Program-made: the position numbers and the translations under genes | The notes under the pieces: generated by a model | Told to the model about the DNA's origin: nothing | Databases searched by the model: none | The model's input: only the letters and a program-made list of their open reading frames with translations | Part shown: one piece after another, positions 34,429-44,316 of the stretch | Layout of the letters: every line of letters begins with the position of its first letter | Position numbering within the stretch: the first letter of the stretch is position 1 | DNA from: CAYSEQ01 sp964430475 | GTDB lineage: Bacteria > Patescibacteriota > Microgenomatia > UBA8517 | Length of the DNA: 64,000 nucleotides | Direction: 5' to 3' | Assembly (NCBI GenBank): GCA_964430475.1 | Contig: CAYSEQ010000002.1 | Coordinates: 62,001 to 126,000, forward strand

Positions 34429-36094
34429 GGAATTTTTATTGATCTTAATCGCAAGTATACCGGCTGGATGGTATTTATTCGGACCGGGTTATTACAACAT
34501 GCATGATGACCTTCAGGTTATGAGGATATTTGAAATGGAGAAGTGTTTGAGAGATGGGCAGATCCCTTGCAGATGGTCGCCTGATATGGCTTATGGATAT
34601 GGGCAGGCGATGTTTAATTTTTATAGCGCTTTTCCTTATTATTTTGGCGTTTTAATTAGGATATTAACTTTTCTTTCTATCATCGCTACGGTCAAATTTA
34701 CCTTTTTCCTTTCAATTCTATTTTCCGGCCTTGGGATGTATCTTCTTGCAAGGGAGTTTTGGGGTCGTCTGGGTGGTTTTGTTTCCTCGGTTTTGTATAT
34801 TTATGCGCCATATCATGCTTTAGATGTCTTTGTCAGGGGTGCGCTAGCTGAGAGTTGGGCGATAGCAATTCTGCCGTGGTTGTGGCTTTCTATATACAAA
34901 CTAGTTAGAAACCCGAACTTTTTGAATGGGTGTTTTTTGGCATTGAATTTATTTCTTCTTCTTACGACACATAATGTTTCTACCTTAATTTACTTTCTTC
35001 CTTCATTAGGATGGGGCCTTTTTTGGTTATTGCGAGAAAGAAAATTAAAAAGTTTTCTTTATGTTGGATTTTATGGAATTTTAGGTTTGGGCTTATCCGC
35101 GTTTTTTATTATACCTGCAATTTATGAGACAAGGTTTGTGCAAATTGATAACCTTAAAAAGGATTATTCTGATTATCACGCCCATTTTGTCTCACTTAAT
35201 CAGCTCTTTTTTGAAAGAAAGTGGGGTGACGGCCCATCAATTTGGGGACCTGAAGACGACATTTCTTTTCAAATTGGCTGGCCACACTGGTGGATTGTAG
35301 CACCCGCCTTTATTTTTTCCATATGGTTTTTTTTAAGAAAAAAAAGATTTTTAGAACCCCTTTTGATTTTTTCGCTTATTTTTCTTTTCCTTTTGACTAG
35401 TTTTCTTACACACCCAAGATCTGTGTTTATTTGGGAGAAAGTCCCTTTAATGGCATTTGTTCAATTCCCTTGGCGTTTTTTGGCTCTTGTCATTTTTTCA
35501 CTTTCTTTTTTGGGAGGCTTTCTTGTTTGGATTAAGTATAGAGGAAGAACTCTAGTTGCGCTTATATTGGTAATTCTTACCTTTCTTTTGAATATTTCTT
35601 ATTTTAAACCCATACATTTCTCGCGCTTGGTGAAAGATGAGGATAAACTGACAGGTCTTGCTTTTGAACTCCAGCAAAAAGCCGCGATTGTTGATTATCT
35701 TCCGAAAACTGCGGAAGTAGTACCACCTGCACCCGCACCGGAAAGTCCCAATATCATTGAAGGCGATGGTCATGTTTGGGGTTTTTCAAAAGGTTCTAAT
35801 CGTTTCAGTTTTGAGATAGAAATGTATAACGAAGGTGAGGTGGTTGTTCCAGTTATGTACTTTCCTGGTTGGATTGTAATTCTAGATTCAAATGAAGTTC
35901 CTTTAGAAATTCACGGTGCACATGGAGTAATCAAAGTCAAGGTTCCTCTGGGGAAGCATAGCGTTAGAGGTCGTTTTACCAACACGCCAATAAGAAGTTA
36001 TGCCAATGGAATTTCTCTTTTTTCTGCCGTGTTTCTATTTTCTCTAAGCCTTTTGAAATTAAGGGAAAGGAGTAAACTTTATAAAGATGATTGA
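34418..36094 (+). CDS. PTPS-related/YfhO-like GT-C membrane protein (2 of 3)
   Basis: A 558-aa paralog overlapping the previous gene by 11 bp. The first loop has NMHDDLQVMRIFEM (D30, D31) and LRDGQIPCRWSPDMAYGYG. Later motifs are FVRGALAESWA, FVQFPWRFLAL and the C-terminal beta domain with MYFPGWIVIL and VPLGKHSV. The near-identical order of motifs with both neighbours indicates tandem duplication followed by strong divergence. It is probably a polyprenyl-donor glycosyltransferase, but this is not shown. Confidence 0.8.
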   Translation: MKLKEFLLILIASIPAGWYLFGPGYYNMHDDLQVMRIFEMEKCLRDGQIPCRWSPDMAYGYGQAMFNFYSAFPYYFGVLIRILTFLSIIATVKFTFFLSILFSGLGMYLLAREFWGRLGGFVSSVLYIYAPYHALDVFVRGALAESWAIAILPWLWLSIYKLVRNPNFLNGCFLALNLFLLLTTHNVSTLIYFLPSLGWGLFWLLRERKLKSFLYVGFYGILGLGLSAFFIIPAIYETRFVQIDNLKKDYSDYHAHFVSLNQLFFERKWGDGPSIWGPEDDISFQIGWPHWWIVAPAFIFSIWFFLRKKRFLEPLLIFSLIFLFLLTSFLTHPRSVFIWEKVPLMAFVQFPWRFLALVIFSLSFLGGFLVWIKYRGRTLVALILVILTFLLNISYFKPIHFSRLVKDEDKLTGLAFELQQKAAIVDYLPKTAEVVPPAPAPESPNIIEGDGHVWGFSKGSNRFSFEIEMYNEGEVVVPVMYFPGWIVILDSNEVPLEIHGAHGVIKVKVPLGKHSVRGRFTNTPIRSYANGISLFSAVFLFSLSLLKLRERSKLYKDD

Positions 36095-37781
36095 CCTTAA
36101 AAGACATAAGTTCTTTATTTCTATTTTCCTTCTTTCAATTCCGGCAATCTACTTTTTAATCCTTCCGGGCTTCTACGAGTCTTCTGACCTTCACCACTTA
36201 GCAGATATTTATGAGATGTTCCGAGCAACTTCATCTGGTCAAATACCGCCTCGCTGGGGTCCTGACTTTAGCTTTGGATATGGATATCCTCTTTTTAATT
36301 TTTATTATGTTTTACCTTTTTATTTAGGAGCTTTGTTTTTTGCCGTTTTAAAAAGTTTACAATTTAGTTTCGAGTTAATTTTTATAGTCAGTGTTCTTCT
36401 TTCGGTTTTCGGCATGTATCTTTTTTTAAGGGAATTTTTTAATACATGGGCAGCGATGGCAGGATCAATACTTTTCCTTTATACCCCATATAGGGCTGTC
36501 CAGATTTATGTAAGGGGGGCGATGGGGGAAGCGTTAGCTTTGTCTTTTCTCCCCTTTGTTTTCTGGGCCACTTTTAGACTATTAAAAAAATTTCATTGGA
36601 ATTTTGTAGTTATATTAGCCTGTATTTTGGCACTTTTAATTCTTTCCCACAATTATTTTTGGGCCCTAACCCTTCCTTTTTTGATCTTTTTTGTATTTAT
36701 TTTTATGAATAAAAAAGATGTCAAAGTTAGCCTTATTTCTTTTGCTATAAGCCTATTTTTGGGCCTTGGTTTGACTTCATATTGGTGGTTACCTGCTATA
36801 ATTGAACAAAGACTTCTTTCTTCTAAAACACCATTTCCCTTGTATGATCATTTTCCTTTTCTTAGGCAATTAATTTTGCCTTCTTGGGGATATGGTGCCT
36901 CAGTTTGGGGTCCTCAAGATGGCCTTTCTTTTCAGGTTGGTGTTATGAATTGGTTGGTATTTTTGCTTTTTTGTGTTTTATTCCTAGTGAAAATGTCAAA
37001 AAAAGAAAACAAACACATAGCATTATTTATCTTTTCTTTATCGGGATTTATTTTAAGTATCTTTTTTATGAACATTCGCTCTTATCCAATCTGGAGGCTA
37101 ATTCCCTTTCATGATTTTGTCCAATTTCCTTGGAGACTTCTTTCTTTCACTACATTTTTTACGAGTGTTATGGCGGCAATCTTGGTTGAGAGTTTTAAAA
37201 GCGCCTGGAAATTAGCTTGCGTGATTATTATTTTCGGGAGTATATCTTTGACCTTGAATTATTTCAGGCCCAGTCAAATTTTTTATAAAGGAGACGATGA
37301 GTATTTAGCAAGACTTTTCGCAAACAGGAGTCTGGGTGGAGAAAAAAAGGAGGTTTCGCAGGAATACTTGAACTGGAGTGAAGATTATCTTTTATTGCCT
37401 CATTGGGTTGGTGAAAGGCCGAAAGGTTTACCCTCTGCAAAGATTGAATCTAAAAAAGCAAGTATTGAAAGTATTCAGGAGATTTCAGCGGTAAAGTATA
37501 AGGTAGAAATTTTTTCCCAGGAAGACACAATTTTGACTTTTAACAATTATTACTTTCCTGGTTGGTTTGCGATGTTAGATGGTAAAAACAAAGAGATAAA
37601 GATCGGGAGACCCTATGGTCAAATTGAAGTGAATGTTCCTCCGGGGAGACATTCAATAGTATTTTATTGGGCTGAAACTAATTTAAGGAGATTTGCAGAT
37701 TTGGTAAGTTTTCTTTCCTTTTTCTTCCTTTTGATGGTTTTAAAAACAAAAGGCAAGTGTTTGAAGCTTTTGATTAAATGA
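36087..37781 (+). CDS. PTPS-related/YfhO-like GT-C membrane protein (3 of 3)
   Basis: A 564-aa paralog overlapping the preceding gene by 8 bp. The first loop has SSDLHHLADIYEMF in the place of the HDD motif, so only one aspartate (D34) is aligned; GQIPPRWGPDFSFGYGYP follows. The helical core keeps YVRGAMGEALA and FVQFPWRLLSF, and the C-terminal domain keeps YYFPGWFAML and VPPGRHSI. Loss of one acidic residue suggests changed specificity or activity. The next gene overlaps by 4 bp (ATGA). Confidence 0.78.
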   Translation: MIDLKRHKFFISIFLLSIPAIYFLILPGFYESSDLHHLADIYEMFRATSSGQIPPRWGPDFSFGYGYPLFNFYYVLPFYLGALFFAVLKSLQFSFELIFIVSVLLSVFGMYLFLREFFNTWAAMAGSILFLYTPYRAVQIYVRGAMGEALALSFLPFVFWATFRLLKKFHWNFVVILACILALLILSHNYFWALTLPFLIFFVFIFMNKKDVKVSLISFAISLFLGLGLTSYWWLPAIIEQRLLSSKTPFPLYDHFPFLRQLILPSWGYGASVWGPQDGLSFQVGVMNWLVFLLFCVLFLVKMSKKENKHIALFIFSLSGFILSIFFMNIRSYPIWRLIPFHDFVQFPWRLLSFTTFFTSVMAAILVESFKSAWKLACVIIIFGSISLTLNYFRPSQIFYKGDDEYLARLFANRSLGGEKKEVSQEYLNWSEDYLLLPHWVGERPKGLPSAKIESKKASIESIQEISAVKYKVEIFSQEDTILTFNNYYFPGWFAMLDGKNKEIKIGRPYGQIEVNVPPGRHSIVFYWAETNLRRFADLVSFLSFFFLLMVLKTKGKCLKLLIK

Positions 37782-39133
37782 ATCTGGTAAAAATTTACAA
37801 AAAGCGATTTTTATTTTTTTTAGTCATTCTAATTGGTTTTTTGTTAAGGATATATCTAACCCGATTCGGTAATTTTGGAGATGTAAATGCTTTTGCAGAA
37901 TGGGGAAAAAGATTTTGGGAATTAAATCCAAAAGATTTTTATTTTGACAAAAATTGGTATTATACATTTCCAACTTACCCACCCATTTCAATGTTTATGC
38001 TCGGGTTTCTATATTGGGTTTATGACAAGCGTTATATTTTGGCGGAAATACACAATGCGACAAAACTTGTTCCCTCAGCCTTTATTTTGTATTTCAATAC
38101 ACCTGTACCCAAAGACCCATTTTTAAATACCTTTGGTTATTATCTTCTTCTGAAACTGCCCGCAATAATTGCTGATATTTTTTTATCTATCCTTATTTAC
38201 AATATAGTTTTAACTTTAACAAGAAATAAAAAAAAGGCAATCTTCTCTTTTTTATTTTATATTCTTAGCCCAGTGAGTCTTTTTATATCTGGCGTTTGGG
38301 GACAAACAGAAAGTTTAGTCTCTCTTTTTGGTTTGGTATCCTTTTTATTATTACTTAATAGGAGGTTTTCAATTTCACTTCTATCGATGTTTTTAAGCTT
38401 GTATTTGAAACCGACCTGGGTAGTATTTTTGCCTCTTTACCTTGCAATAATTTTTTACAACCGGCGAGAACTAACAAAGATTTTTATTGGAATTTTAATT
38501 TGCCTTGGGATGTTTTTTATTTCTACCTTTCCTTTTTCAGGGAAGGACATTTGGGGTTTTTCAAAAAAGGTGGTTTACGAAAACTTTAGTCCAGAAGCAA
38601 AGGGTGATACCAAGACTTCAACCTCACTTTTTAATTTCTATTCAATTTTTCTTCCCATAGATAAAGTGCTTTCTTCAGATAAAATCTTTAAGACGATATC
38701 GTTTAACGATCTGAGTCTTATTTTTTATGTTCTTATCAACCTGATTGCTCTTAATATTCTTAGGAAAGAAAAAGAAATTTCACTAGCTACCCTTGTAAAA
38801 CTTATCTTCATCGTGGGTTTTGGGACTCCGTTGTTTTTAGTTGGTATGCTTGAAAGGTATCTTTTTATTGGATTTCTACCGATGATTATTCTTGGATTTA
38901 TGACCCCAAAGACATTAAAATATGTGGCAGTAATAAACACCATTTTCTTCTTGAACTTAATTTGGTCTTATTTTCGAAGAAGTTCCTCAGAAGTTGATTT
39001 ATTGTTTACAGGTAATAATTTTTTGTTAATTAGACTTTTTTCTTTGATAAATACGCTCTTTTATCTTTTTTGGCTTAAAAAGATATTTCTAGAAAAGAAG
39101 TCTTGGCGACTAACTTTTAAAACACTAATTTGA
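37778..39133 (+). CDS. GT-C membrane glycosyltransferase (PIG-M/DUF2029-like)
   Basis: A 451-aa protein with about ten helices. The first loop has NFGDVNAFAEWGKRFWE (D35 as candidate catalytic acid), then TYPPISMFMLG and a mid-protein WGQTESLVSLFGL motif. The combination of a D-x-x-x-F-x-x-W loop and 'WGQ.e' fits the GT87/PIG-M-like branch of GT-C mannosyltransferases. It resembles the genes at 54576 and 55896. ATG 37778 overlaps the preceding stop. Confidence 0.72.
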   Translation: MNLVKIYKKRFLFFLVILIGFLLRIYLTRFGNFGDVNAFAEWGKRFWELNPKDFYFDKNWYYTFPTYPPISMFMLGFLYWVYDKRYILAEIHNATKLVPSAFILYFNTPVPKDPFLNTFGYYLLLKLPAIIADIFLSILIYNIVLTLTRNKKKAIFSFLFYILSPVSLFISGVWGQTESLVSLFGLVSFLLLLNRRFSISLLSMFLSLYLKPTWVVFLPLYLAIIFYNRRELTKIFIGILICLGMFFISTFPFSGKDIWGFSKKVVYENFSPEAKGDTKTSTSLFNFYSIFLPIDKVLSSDKIFKTISFNDLSLIFYVLINLIALNILRKEKEISLATLVKLIFIVGFGTPLFLVGMLERYLFIGFLPMIILGFMTPKTLKYVAVINTIFFLNLIWSYFRRSSSEVDLLFTGNNFLLIRLFSLINTLFYLFWLKKIFLEKKSWRLTFKTLI

Positions 39134-39142
39134 TTAACGACT

Positions 39143-40636
39143 ATGGCGAATATAAATTTTAATGACCACTTGGATTCTACTAACGAGATGACTTTAGAAA
39201 TGGTAAAAATGCGTGCTCTAAAAGGTGTTTTAGTCTTAACAGGACGAACTTTCTTTTTAAATGCACTTTCATTTTTCGCAACACTATTGCTGACTATATT
39301 TCTTGAACCGAAAGACTTTGGGATTTTCTGGATAGTCTCAGCGGTTGTAAATTTTTTGGCTTATTTTTCAGATATAGGTCTTGCAGCTGCCTTGATTCAA
39401 AAAAGGAAAAGGGTTACTTATGAGGAGTTAAAGACTACTTTTACAATACAAGAAGGGTTGGTTCTTTCCCTTTCTTTAGGAGTTCTTGTTATAACCCCCT
39501 TTTTGCAGGAGCATTATCATTTGTCTAAAGAAGGAACGATGCTTCTTTGGGCACTTCTTTTTTCGTTTGTCTTATCATCGCTAAAGACCATTCCATCCGT
39601 ACTTTTAGAAAGAGAGCTTAAATTTACGACGCTTGTAATTCCTCAAATTTTGGAAAATTTAAGCTACAATATCACCTCGGTTATTTTAGCTTGGAAGGGC
39701 TTCGGTATTAGTAGTTTTACATATGCGGTAGTTATACGCGGTGTAGTGGGATTAGCCTCAATGTATATCCTTAAGCCCTGGAGACCTGGGATTTCTTTGA
39801 ATAGAAGTGCTTTAAAAAGACTTTTAAGTTTTGGCTTGCCTTATCAAGCCAACACCTTACTTGCGGTTATAAAAGATGATGGTATGACATTGGTGCTGGG
39901 TTCGATTCTAGGTGCCAATGGCGTAGGTCTTTTGGGATGGGCCCAAAAATGGGCCTATATGCCCTTAAGGCTTTTTATGGATCATGTCTTAAAAGTCACC
40001 TTTCCAGCTTTTAGTAGAATTCAAGCTAAGAAAAAAGAATTAAGTTCAGCAGTTTCCCTATCCATCTTTTTTATTTGCTTTCTTGTATTTCCGACAACAG
40101 CAGGTCTTTTAGTGGTTGCACCTACTCTTATTGAGATTGTACCGCGTTATGAGAAGTGGAGGCCGGCTTTACTAGTCCTTAGTCTGGTGAGTGTCAACAC
40201 ATTTTTTGCTGCCTTTACCACACAACTTACCAATTTACTCAACGCTATCGGCAAAATTAGATTGACATTTAAGTTAATGTTGATGTGGACAATTTTAACC
40301 TGGATCCTGGTTCCAACATTAGGAAAATTTTATAACCTCAACGGAGCAGCACTTGGCTATGCAATTGTTGGATTAAGTTCAGTGGTTGCGTTTTATGTAT
40401 CTTACAGAATCCTAAAATTTGATTTCTTGAAAAGTGTGGGTATTCCAGGAGTTGCAACCTTCATAATGGTGTTGGTTTTAATAGGAATTAAAACTTTTCT
40501 CAAACCTAACTTTTTATCGGTAGTGATTATTTCAATTTCAGGCTTAATTATTTATCTTGGGGTTATGTATATTTTAGCTGGAAGTTTTTTTGTCAAAAAC
40601 CTTAAGAAAGGATTGGATACCATTTTTCGTAAATGA
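39143..40636 (+). CDS. Wzx-like lipid-linked oligosaccharide flippase (MOP superfamily)
   Basis: A 497-aa protein with 12-14 helices. The first helical segment, TGRTFFLNALSFFATLLLTIFLEPKDFGIF, then SDIGLAAALIQ, is typical of polysaccharide_synt/Wzx proteins. These move undecaprenyl-diphosphate oligosaccharides across the membrane. It is the only flippase of this superfamily in the window, so it may serve the product of the GT2/GT4 genes around 44-53 kb. It lies 9 bp after the PIG-M-like gene. Confidence 0.9.
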   Translation: MANINFNDHLDSTNEMTLEMVKMRALKGVLVLTGRTFFLNALSFFATLLLTIFLEPKDFGIFWIVSAVVNFLAYFSDIGLAAALIQKRKRVTYEELKTTFTIQEGLVLSLSLGVLVITPFLQEHYHLSKEGTMLLWALLFSFVLSSLKTIPSVLLERELKFTTLVIPQILENLSYNITSVILAWKGFGISSFTYAVVIRGVVGLASMYILKPWRPGISLNRSALKRLLSFGLPYQANTLLAVIKDDGMTLVLGSILGANGVGLLGWAQKWAYMPLRLFMDHVLKVTFPAFSRIQAKKKELSSAVSLSIFFICFLVFPTTAGLLVVAPTLIEIVPRYEKWRPALLVLSLVSVNTFFAAFTTQLTNLLNAIGKIRLTFKLMLMWTILTWILVPTLGKFYNLNGAALGYAIVGLSSVVAFYVSYRILKFDFLKSVGIPGVATFIMVLVLIGIKTFLKPNFLSVVIISISGLIIYLGVMYILAGSFFVKNLKKGLDTIFRK

Positions 40637-40642
40637 TTCAGA

Positions 40643-42409
40643 ATGAAAGTTATTTTTAGAATACCTCATAACCTAAACATAAAAAACTTATACCTTATTT
40701 TGGTCTTCTTTCTCGCACTACTTCCCCGAGTATATAAACTGAATAAATTTCCTCCAAGTATGATACATGATGAATTAAATTATGTTATGAATGCTAAGTC
40801 GCTTTGGACAACCGGCAAAAACATTCCACTTACCGCGTCAGCGCTTTTTTCCTGGGGAGAGTCGGAATTTGATGTTGTAATTTCAGAATTGCCATCTTTG
40901 ATAATTGCACCTTGGGTAGGAATAAACGACCTAAGTCAGTTAAATGTAAGAATTTTCTATGCATTTTTATCCTCTTTATCAGTCGTTCTAATTTATTTGA
41001 TAGTTGAGACTCTTTTAAACAAAGAAGTGGCTTTCTTCACGGGTTTTGTTGCTGCTTTTAATCCCTGGAGCATTCATATCGGACGAACCGCACTTGAAGT
41101 GAATTTTGCCATCTTTTTCTTTCTTTTGGGTACTCTACTTTTTTTGAGAAGTAAAACCTTAAAGACTTTGTTTGCGTTTCCATTTTTCTTGGCAGGATTT
41201 TTATCTTACTTAGGTGCAAAGCTACATTTTTTTCCATGGATAATGATCTTACTGATTTATAAATGGTTGGAATTAAAGGAAGAAAATAAAAAGAAAGGAT
41301 ACCTTTTGATCTTTGGCATTTTAAGTTTTGCGGTACTTGTTTTTTATACTCTAACTTTGTCTTTCCAACCCGCAGGTTCAAGAAAGGGTGAACTTACATT
41401 TTTTAACGAAAGTTGGGCTTCGAAAATTGTGGACACGGAAAGGCGTTTAGCGATTCCAAACCAAGGATTAAGAATTTTTTCAAATAAATTAACAGTCACG
41501 CTAAAAAGAGCAGGCGATGTTTATCTGAAAGCTTTCTCAACCGTAGGTTTGTTCTCACGGGGTGAAACGGTTTCGGTATATTCTCTTTGGGAATACGGAC
41601 AATTCCATTTTCTGGATTTTATTTTAATCTTGGTTGGATTTGTGGGCCTTTATTTTTTTAATCGTCGGATTTTTTGGTTGATATCGTTTCTGGTGCTTCT
41701 TGGACCTTGGGTTTCGGCTATTGATCTGGTTGAGGAAACTTACGCGATTAGAGCCTTCCCTACTTATATTTTTTTGTGGGTATTTGCGGGTTTCGGATTT
41801 TGGTACCTTTCAAAATCAAAAAGACAAAAATTAATTTTTAGTCTTATATTGATTTTGTATTTTTTCAGCATTGCCTATTTTATAAACCTTTATTTATATC
41901 GCTATCCTATTTATTCTGCAGAACGCTGGTTTTTTAGCGAAAGAATTTTATCAAGTTATATCAAAAGGGTCTTGGCAAAATACCCCGGAACCAAGATTTA
42001 TGTTTCTTCGGTTGAATCTCCAAAGATTGTCTTTGAGAATTTCCTATTTTATACAGGACTTTACAACACAAAAGATCAGGTAATTTATGCTAATTCTAGA
42101 TTAAAAGATAAGGTATTTGGAATCGGGAATGTAACTTTTATGCATGGCTGTCCATTTGGGAGTGAAAAGGATATTAGCCCTGATTATGTGCTAATTTCAC
42201 ATCAAAGGTTTAAATGCCTTGAAGAAAGTCAAGAAAGAAGAGGAATCGTTGATCTTAAGGATGCAGGAACGGTGTTTGTAATAAGTGATGATAAGCTTTG
42301 TAGGGGCTTTGAGTTGCCAAGGTACTATAGACCAATGAATGATAAAATCTTTGATATAGAAAGTCTAAGTGATGAAGATTTTTGTAGGAATTGGATTGTA
42401 GCATTTTAG
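40643..42409 (+). CDS. GT-C (GT39/ArnT-like) glycosyltransferase
   Basis: A 588-aa membrane protein starting 6 bp after the flippase. The first loop has PPSMIHDELNYVMNAKSLW (D43, E44) and a following NIPLT-containing loop, the pattern of GT39 enzymes with a HDE motif. A helix motif FNPWSIHIGRTALEVNF and a large C-terminal extracytoplasmic domain with three to four cysteines (near HGCPFG, FKCLEE, DKLCRG and FCRNW) follow. These could form disulfides outside the membrane. The sugar and acceptor are unknown. Confidence 0.82.
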   Translation: MKVIFRIPHNLNIKNLYLILVFFLALLPRVYKLNKFPPSMIHDELNYVMNAKSLWTTGKNIPLTASALFSWGESEFDVVISELPSLIIAPWVGINDLSQLNVRIFYAFLSSLSVVLIYLIVETLLNKEVAFFTGFVAAFNPWSIHIGRTALEVNFAIFFFLLGTLLFLRSKTLKTLFAFPFFLAGFLSYLGAKLHFFPWIMILLIYKWLELKEENKKKGYLLIFGILSFAVLVFYTLTLSFQPAGSRKGELTFFNESWASKIVDTERRLAIPNQGLRIFSNKLTVTLKRAGDVYLKAFSTVGLFSRGETVSVYSLWEYGQFHFLDFILILVGFVGLYFFNRRIFWLISFLVLLGPWVSAIDLVEETYAIRAFPTYIFLWVFAGFGFWYLSKSKRQKLIFSLILILYFFSIAYFINLYLYRYPIYSAERWFFSERILSSYIKRVLAKYPGTKIYVSSVESPKIVFENFLFYTGLYNTKDQVIYANSRLKDKVFGIGNVTFMHGCPFGSEKDISPDYVLISHQRFKCLEESQERRGIVDLKDAGTVFVISDDKLCRGFELPRYYRPMNDKIFDIESLSDEDFCRNWIVAF

Positions 42410-42417
42410 TAGAGCAT

Positions 42418-44142
42418 ATGTTAAAAAAAATTAAAGCTTTTCTACACATCAAAGAGAATTTTTGGCTTTTTCTTCTTATAATTTCCGGTTCTTTGACTTG
42501 GTCTTTAGTAATGTTTAAAAGCGGTCTTGTCTTTTCTTACGGTATGGGATTTTGGGGTCCTAATGCTCATGATGGTGTTTGGCATATTGCTTTGGCAAAA
42601 AGTTTAGCTAAGGGTTCATGGGAGATGCCGATTTTTGCTGGTGAAAAAATAAAAAATTATCACATCGGATTTGATCTTATTCTTGCAGTGATCCATAAAA
42701 TAACATTTATTCCAATACACAACCTTTATTTCCAAATTCTGCCCCCGATATTTAGCGTTTTAGTTGGTGTTCTCGTTTATCTTTTCGTCTATAGGTGGCA
42801 ACGATCTAAAATCAAGGCTTTTTGGTCTTTGTTTTTTGTTTATTTTGGAGGGAGTTGGGGTTGGGTTATAAGTTTGATAAGGAACGGGAGATTGGATGGT
42901 GAATCGATGTTTTGGTCTCAACAATCAATCTCTACCCTTCTTAATCCCCCCTTCGCCCTTTCTTTGATTCTAATTTTCTTAGGATTTCTGTGTTTAAAGA
43001 TTGGCCTAGATAAGAGTGATGTTAAATTTTTGACTGTTGCAGGCTTCCTTTTCGGAATTCTTTCCCAGATTAAGGTGTATGCTGGAATACTCATCCTTCT
43101 TAGTCTTTTTTTGGGAGGAATTTATGACTTACTGAAGAAAAGGAGTACAAATCTTATCAAGGTGTTTACAAGTAGTTTGGTCGTTTCTATTTTGCTTTTC
43201 CCTTCGGTAGATTTGGAAGCTGAACAATTAGTAGTATTTAAACCGTTTTGGTTTTTGGAAACTATGATGCTTTTTCCTGACAGGTTGGGATGGACCAAGT
43301 TTGGCGAAGCAATGATTAACTATAAGCTTGGAGCGATTTGGAGTAAGGCAATTTTAGCTTATGTTTTAGCCCTTCTTATATTTTTAGTGGGAAACATGGG
43401 TACCAGGATAGTTTCTTTCTTCGGATTATTAAAATGGATATCGAGAGGAAAGCCTACCCCTTCCAACTACAAATACATCGATGTATTGGTAATTACGATG
43501 TTGGTTCTGGGGATTTTCTTTCCATTGATGTTTGTTCAGTCAGGAACGCCTTGGAATACTATCCAATTTTTTTATTATGCCTTAGTCTTTTCAGGGATTC
43601 TGGCGGGGATTGTGATGGGCGAGTCTATCCAACACTTACGGTCAAACCTAATGAAGTATTTTTTGGGTATTAGCATAATTTTTTTCACAATACCTACTAC
43701 GGTTGGCACTTTATGGTTTCATTATTTACCCTCAAGACCACCCGCAAAGATTTCAAACGAGGAACTTGAGGCTCTAGAATTTCTTTCGAAAGAACCTGAC
43801 GGAGTGGTTTTGACTTTGCCGTTTGATAAAAAATATTCTGATGCATGGGTAGTTCCGCCATTACCCATTTACCTTTACGAATCAACCGCGTATGTATCTG
43901 CATTTACAGGGAAGGCAGTGTATTTTGAAGATGAAGTCAATTTGAGAATAATTGGTTATAATTTTGGGGAGAGGAGGAAAGGGGTCGAAGAATTTTTCTT
44001 AAATCCCAACGCTGATTTTCTGCGTGAGAACAAAATCACCTACATTTACATACCCAAAAATTTAATAAAAAACAGTTTAGAAAATATCGGATTAGAAAAA
44101 ATTTTTGAGAATAAAGAAGTGGTCATCTATACTAACTTATAA
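42418..44142 (+). CDS. Polytopic GT-C-like membrane protein
   Basis: A 574-aa protein from ATG 42418 (TTG 42391 would lie inside the previous gene). The first loop has GPNAHDGVWHIALAKSL (D52), then NYHIGFDLILAVIH. A YFGGSWGWVISL loop and about eleven helices follow, with a short soluble C-terminal region containing TLPFDKKYSDAWVVPPL. The HDGVWHIA pattern occurs in CPR GT-C proteins of unknown specificity. It is followed by a 174 bp gap, so it probably ends a transcription unit that began upstream. Confidence 0.68.
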   Translation: MLKKIKAFLHIKENFWLFLLIISGSLTWSLVMFKSGLVFSYGMGFWGPNAHDGVWHIALAKSLAKGSWEMPIFAGEKIKNYHIGFDLILAVIHKITFIPIHNLYFQILPPIFSVLVGVLVYLFVYRWQRSKIKAFWSLFFVYFGGSWGWVISLIRNGRLDGESMFWSQQSISTLLNPPFALSLILIFLGFLCLKIGLDKSDVKFLTVAGFLFGILSQIKVYAGILILLSLFLGGIYDLLKKRSTNLIKVFTSSLVVSILLFPSVDLEAEQLVVFKPFWFLETMMLFPDRLGWTKFGEAMINYKLGAIWSKAILAYVLALLIFLVGNMGTRIVSFFGLLKWISRGKPTPSNYKYIDVLVITMLVLGIFFPLMFVQSGTPWNTIQFFYYALVFSGILAGIVMGESIQHLRSNLMKYFLGISIIFFTIPTTVGTLWFHYLPSRPPAKISNEELEALEFLSKEPDGVVLTLPFDKKYSDAWVVPPLPIYLYESTAYVSAFTGKAVYFEDEVNLRIIGYNFGERRKGVEEFFLNPNADFLRENKITYIYIPKNLIKNSLENIGLEKIFENKEVVIYTNL

Positions 44143-44303
44143 AGGAAGTAAGAACTTCTCTAACTTAATTAATATTTGAATTTAATACTTTTTGATTTCG
44201 GCAGTTTCTCAATAAAGTAATTTCAAAAATCCAAATTTAAAAAATAATAAAATTCTAGTAAGCTTATAAGATTAAAAAAATAAAAATAACAGGAAATTCG
44301 TGG

Positions 44304-44309
44304 TAAAAT
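44304..44309 (+). promoter_or_regulatory. Candidate extended -10 for the WaaE-like GT2 gene
   Basis: TGG-TAAAAT forms an extended -10 ending 7 nt before the GTG at 44317, in the 174 bp gap. The predicted start site coincides with the GTG, giving a leaderless transcript. This helps to select the GTG as the start. Confidence 0.4.
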
Positions 44310-44316
44310 TTGAATT

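Noticed and set aside
44143..44316. tRNA or small RNA gene in the 174 bp gap
   Set aside because: No cloverleaf, no GGTTCGAATCC-like T-arm and no stable long stem were seen; only a 5-bp GAAGT/ACTTC hairpin near the start.
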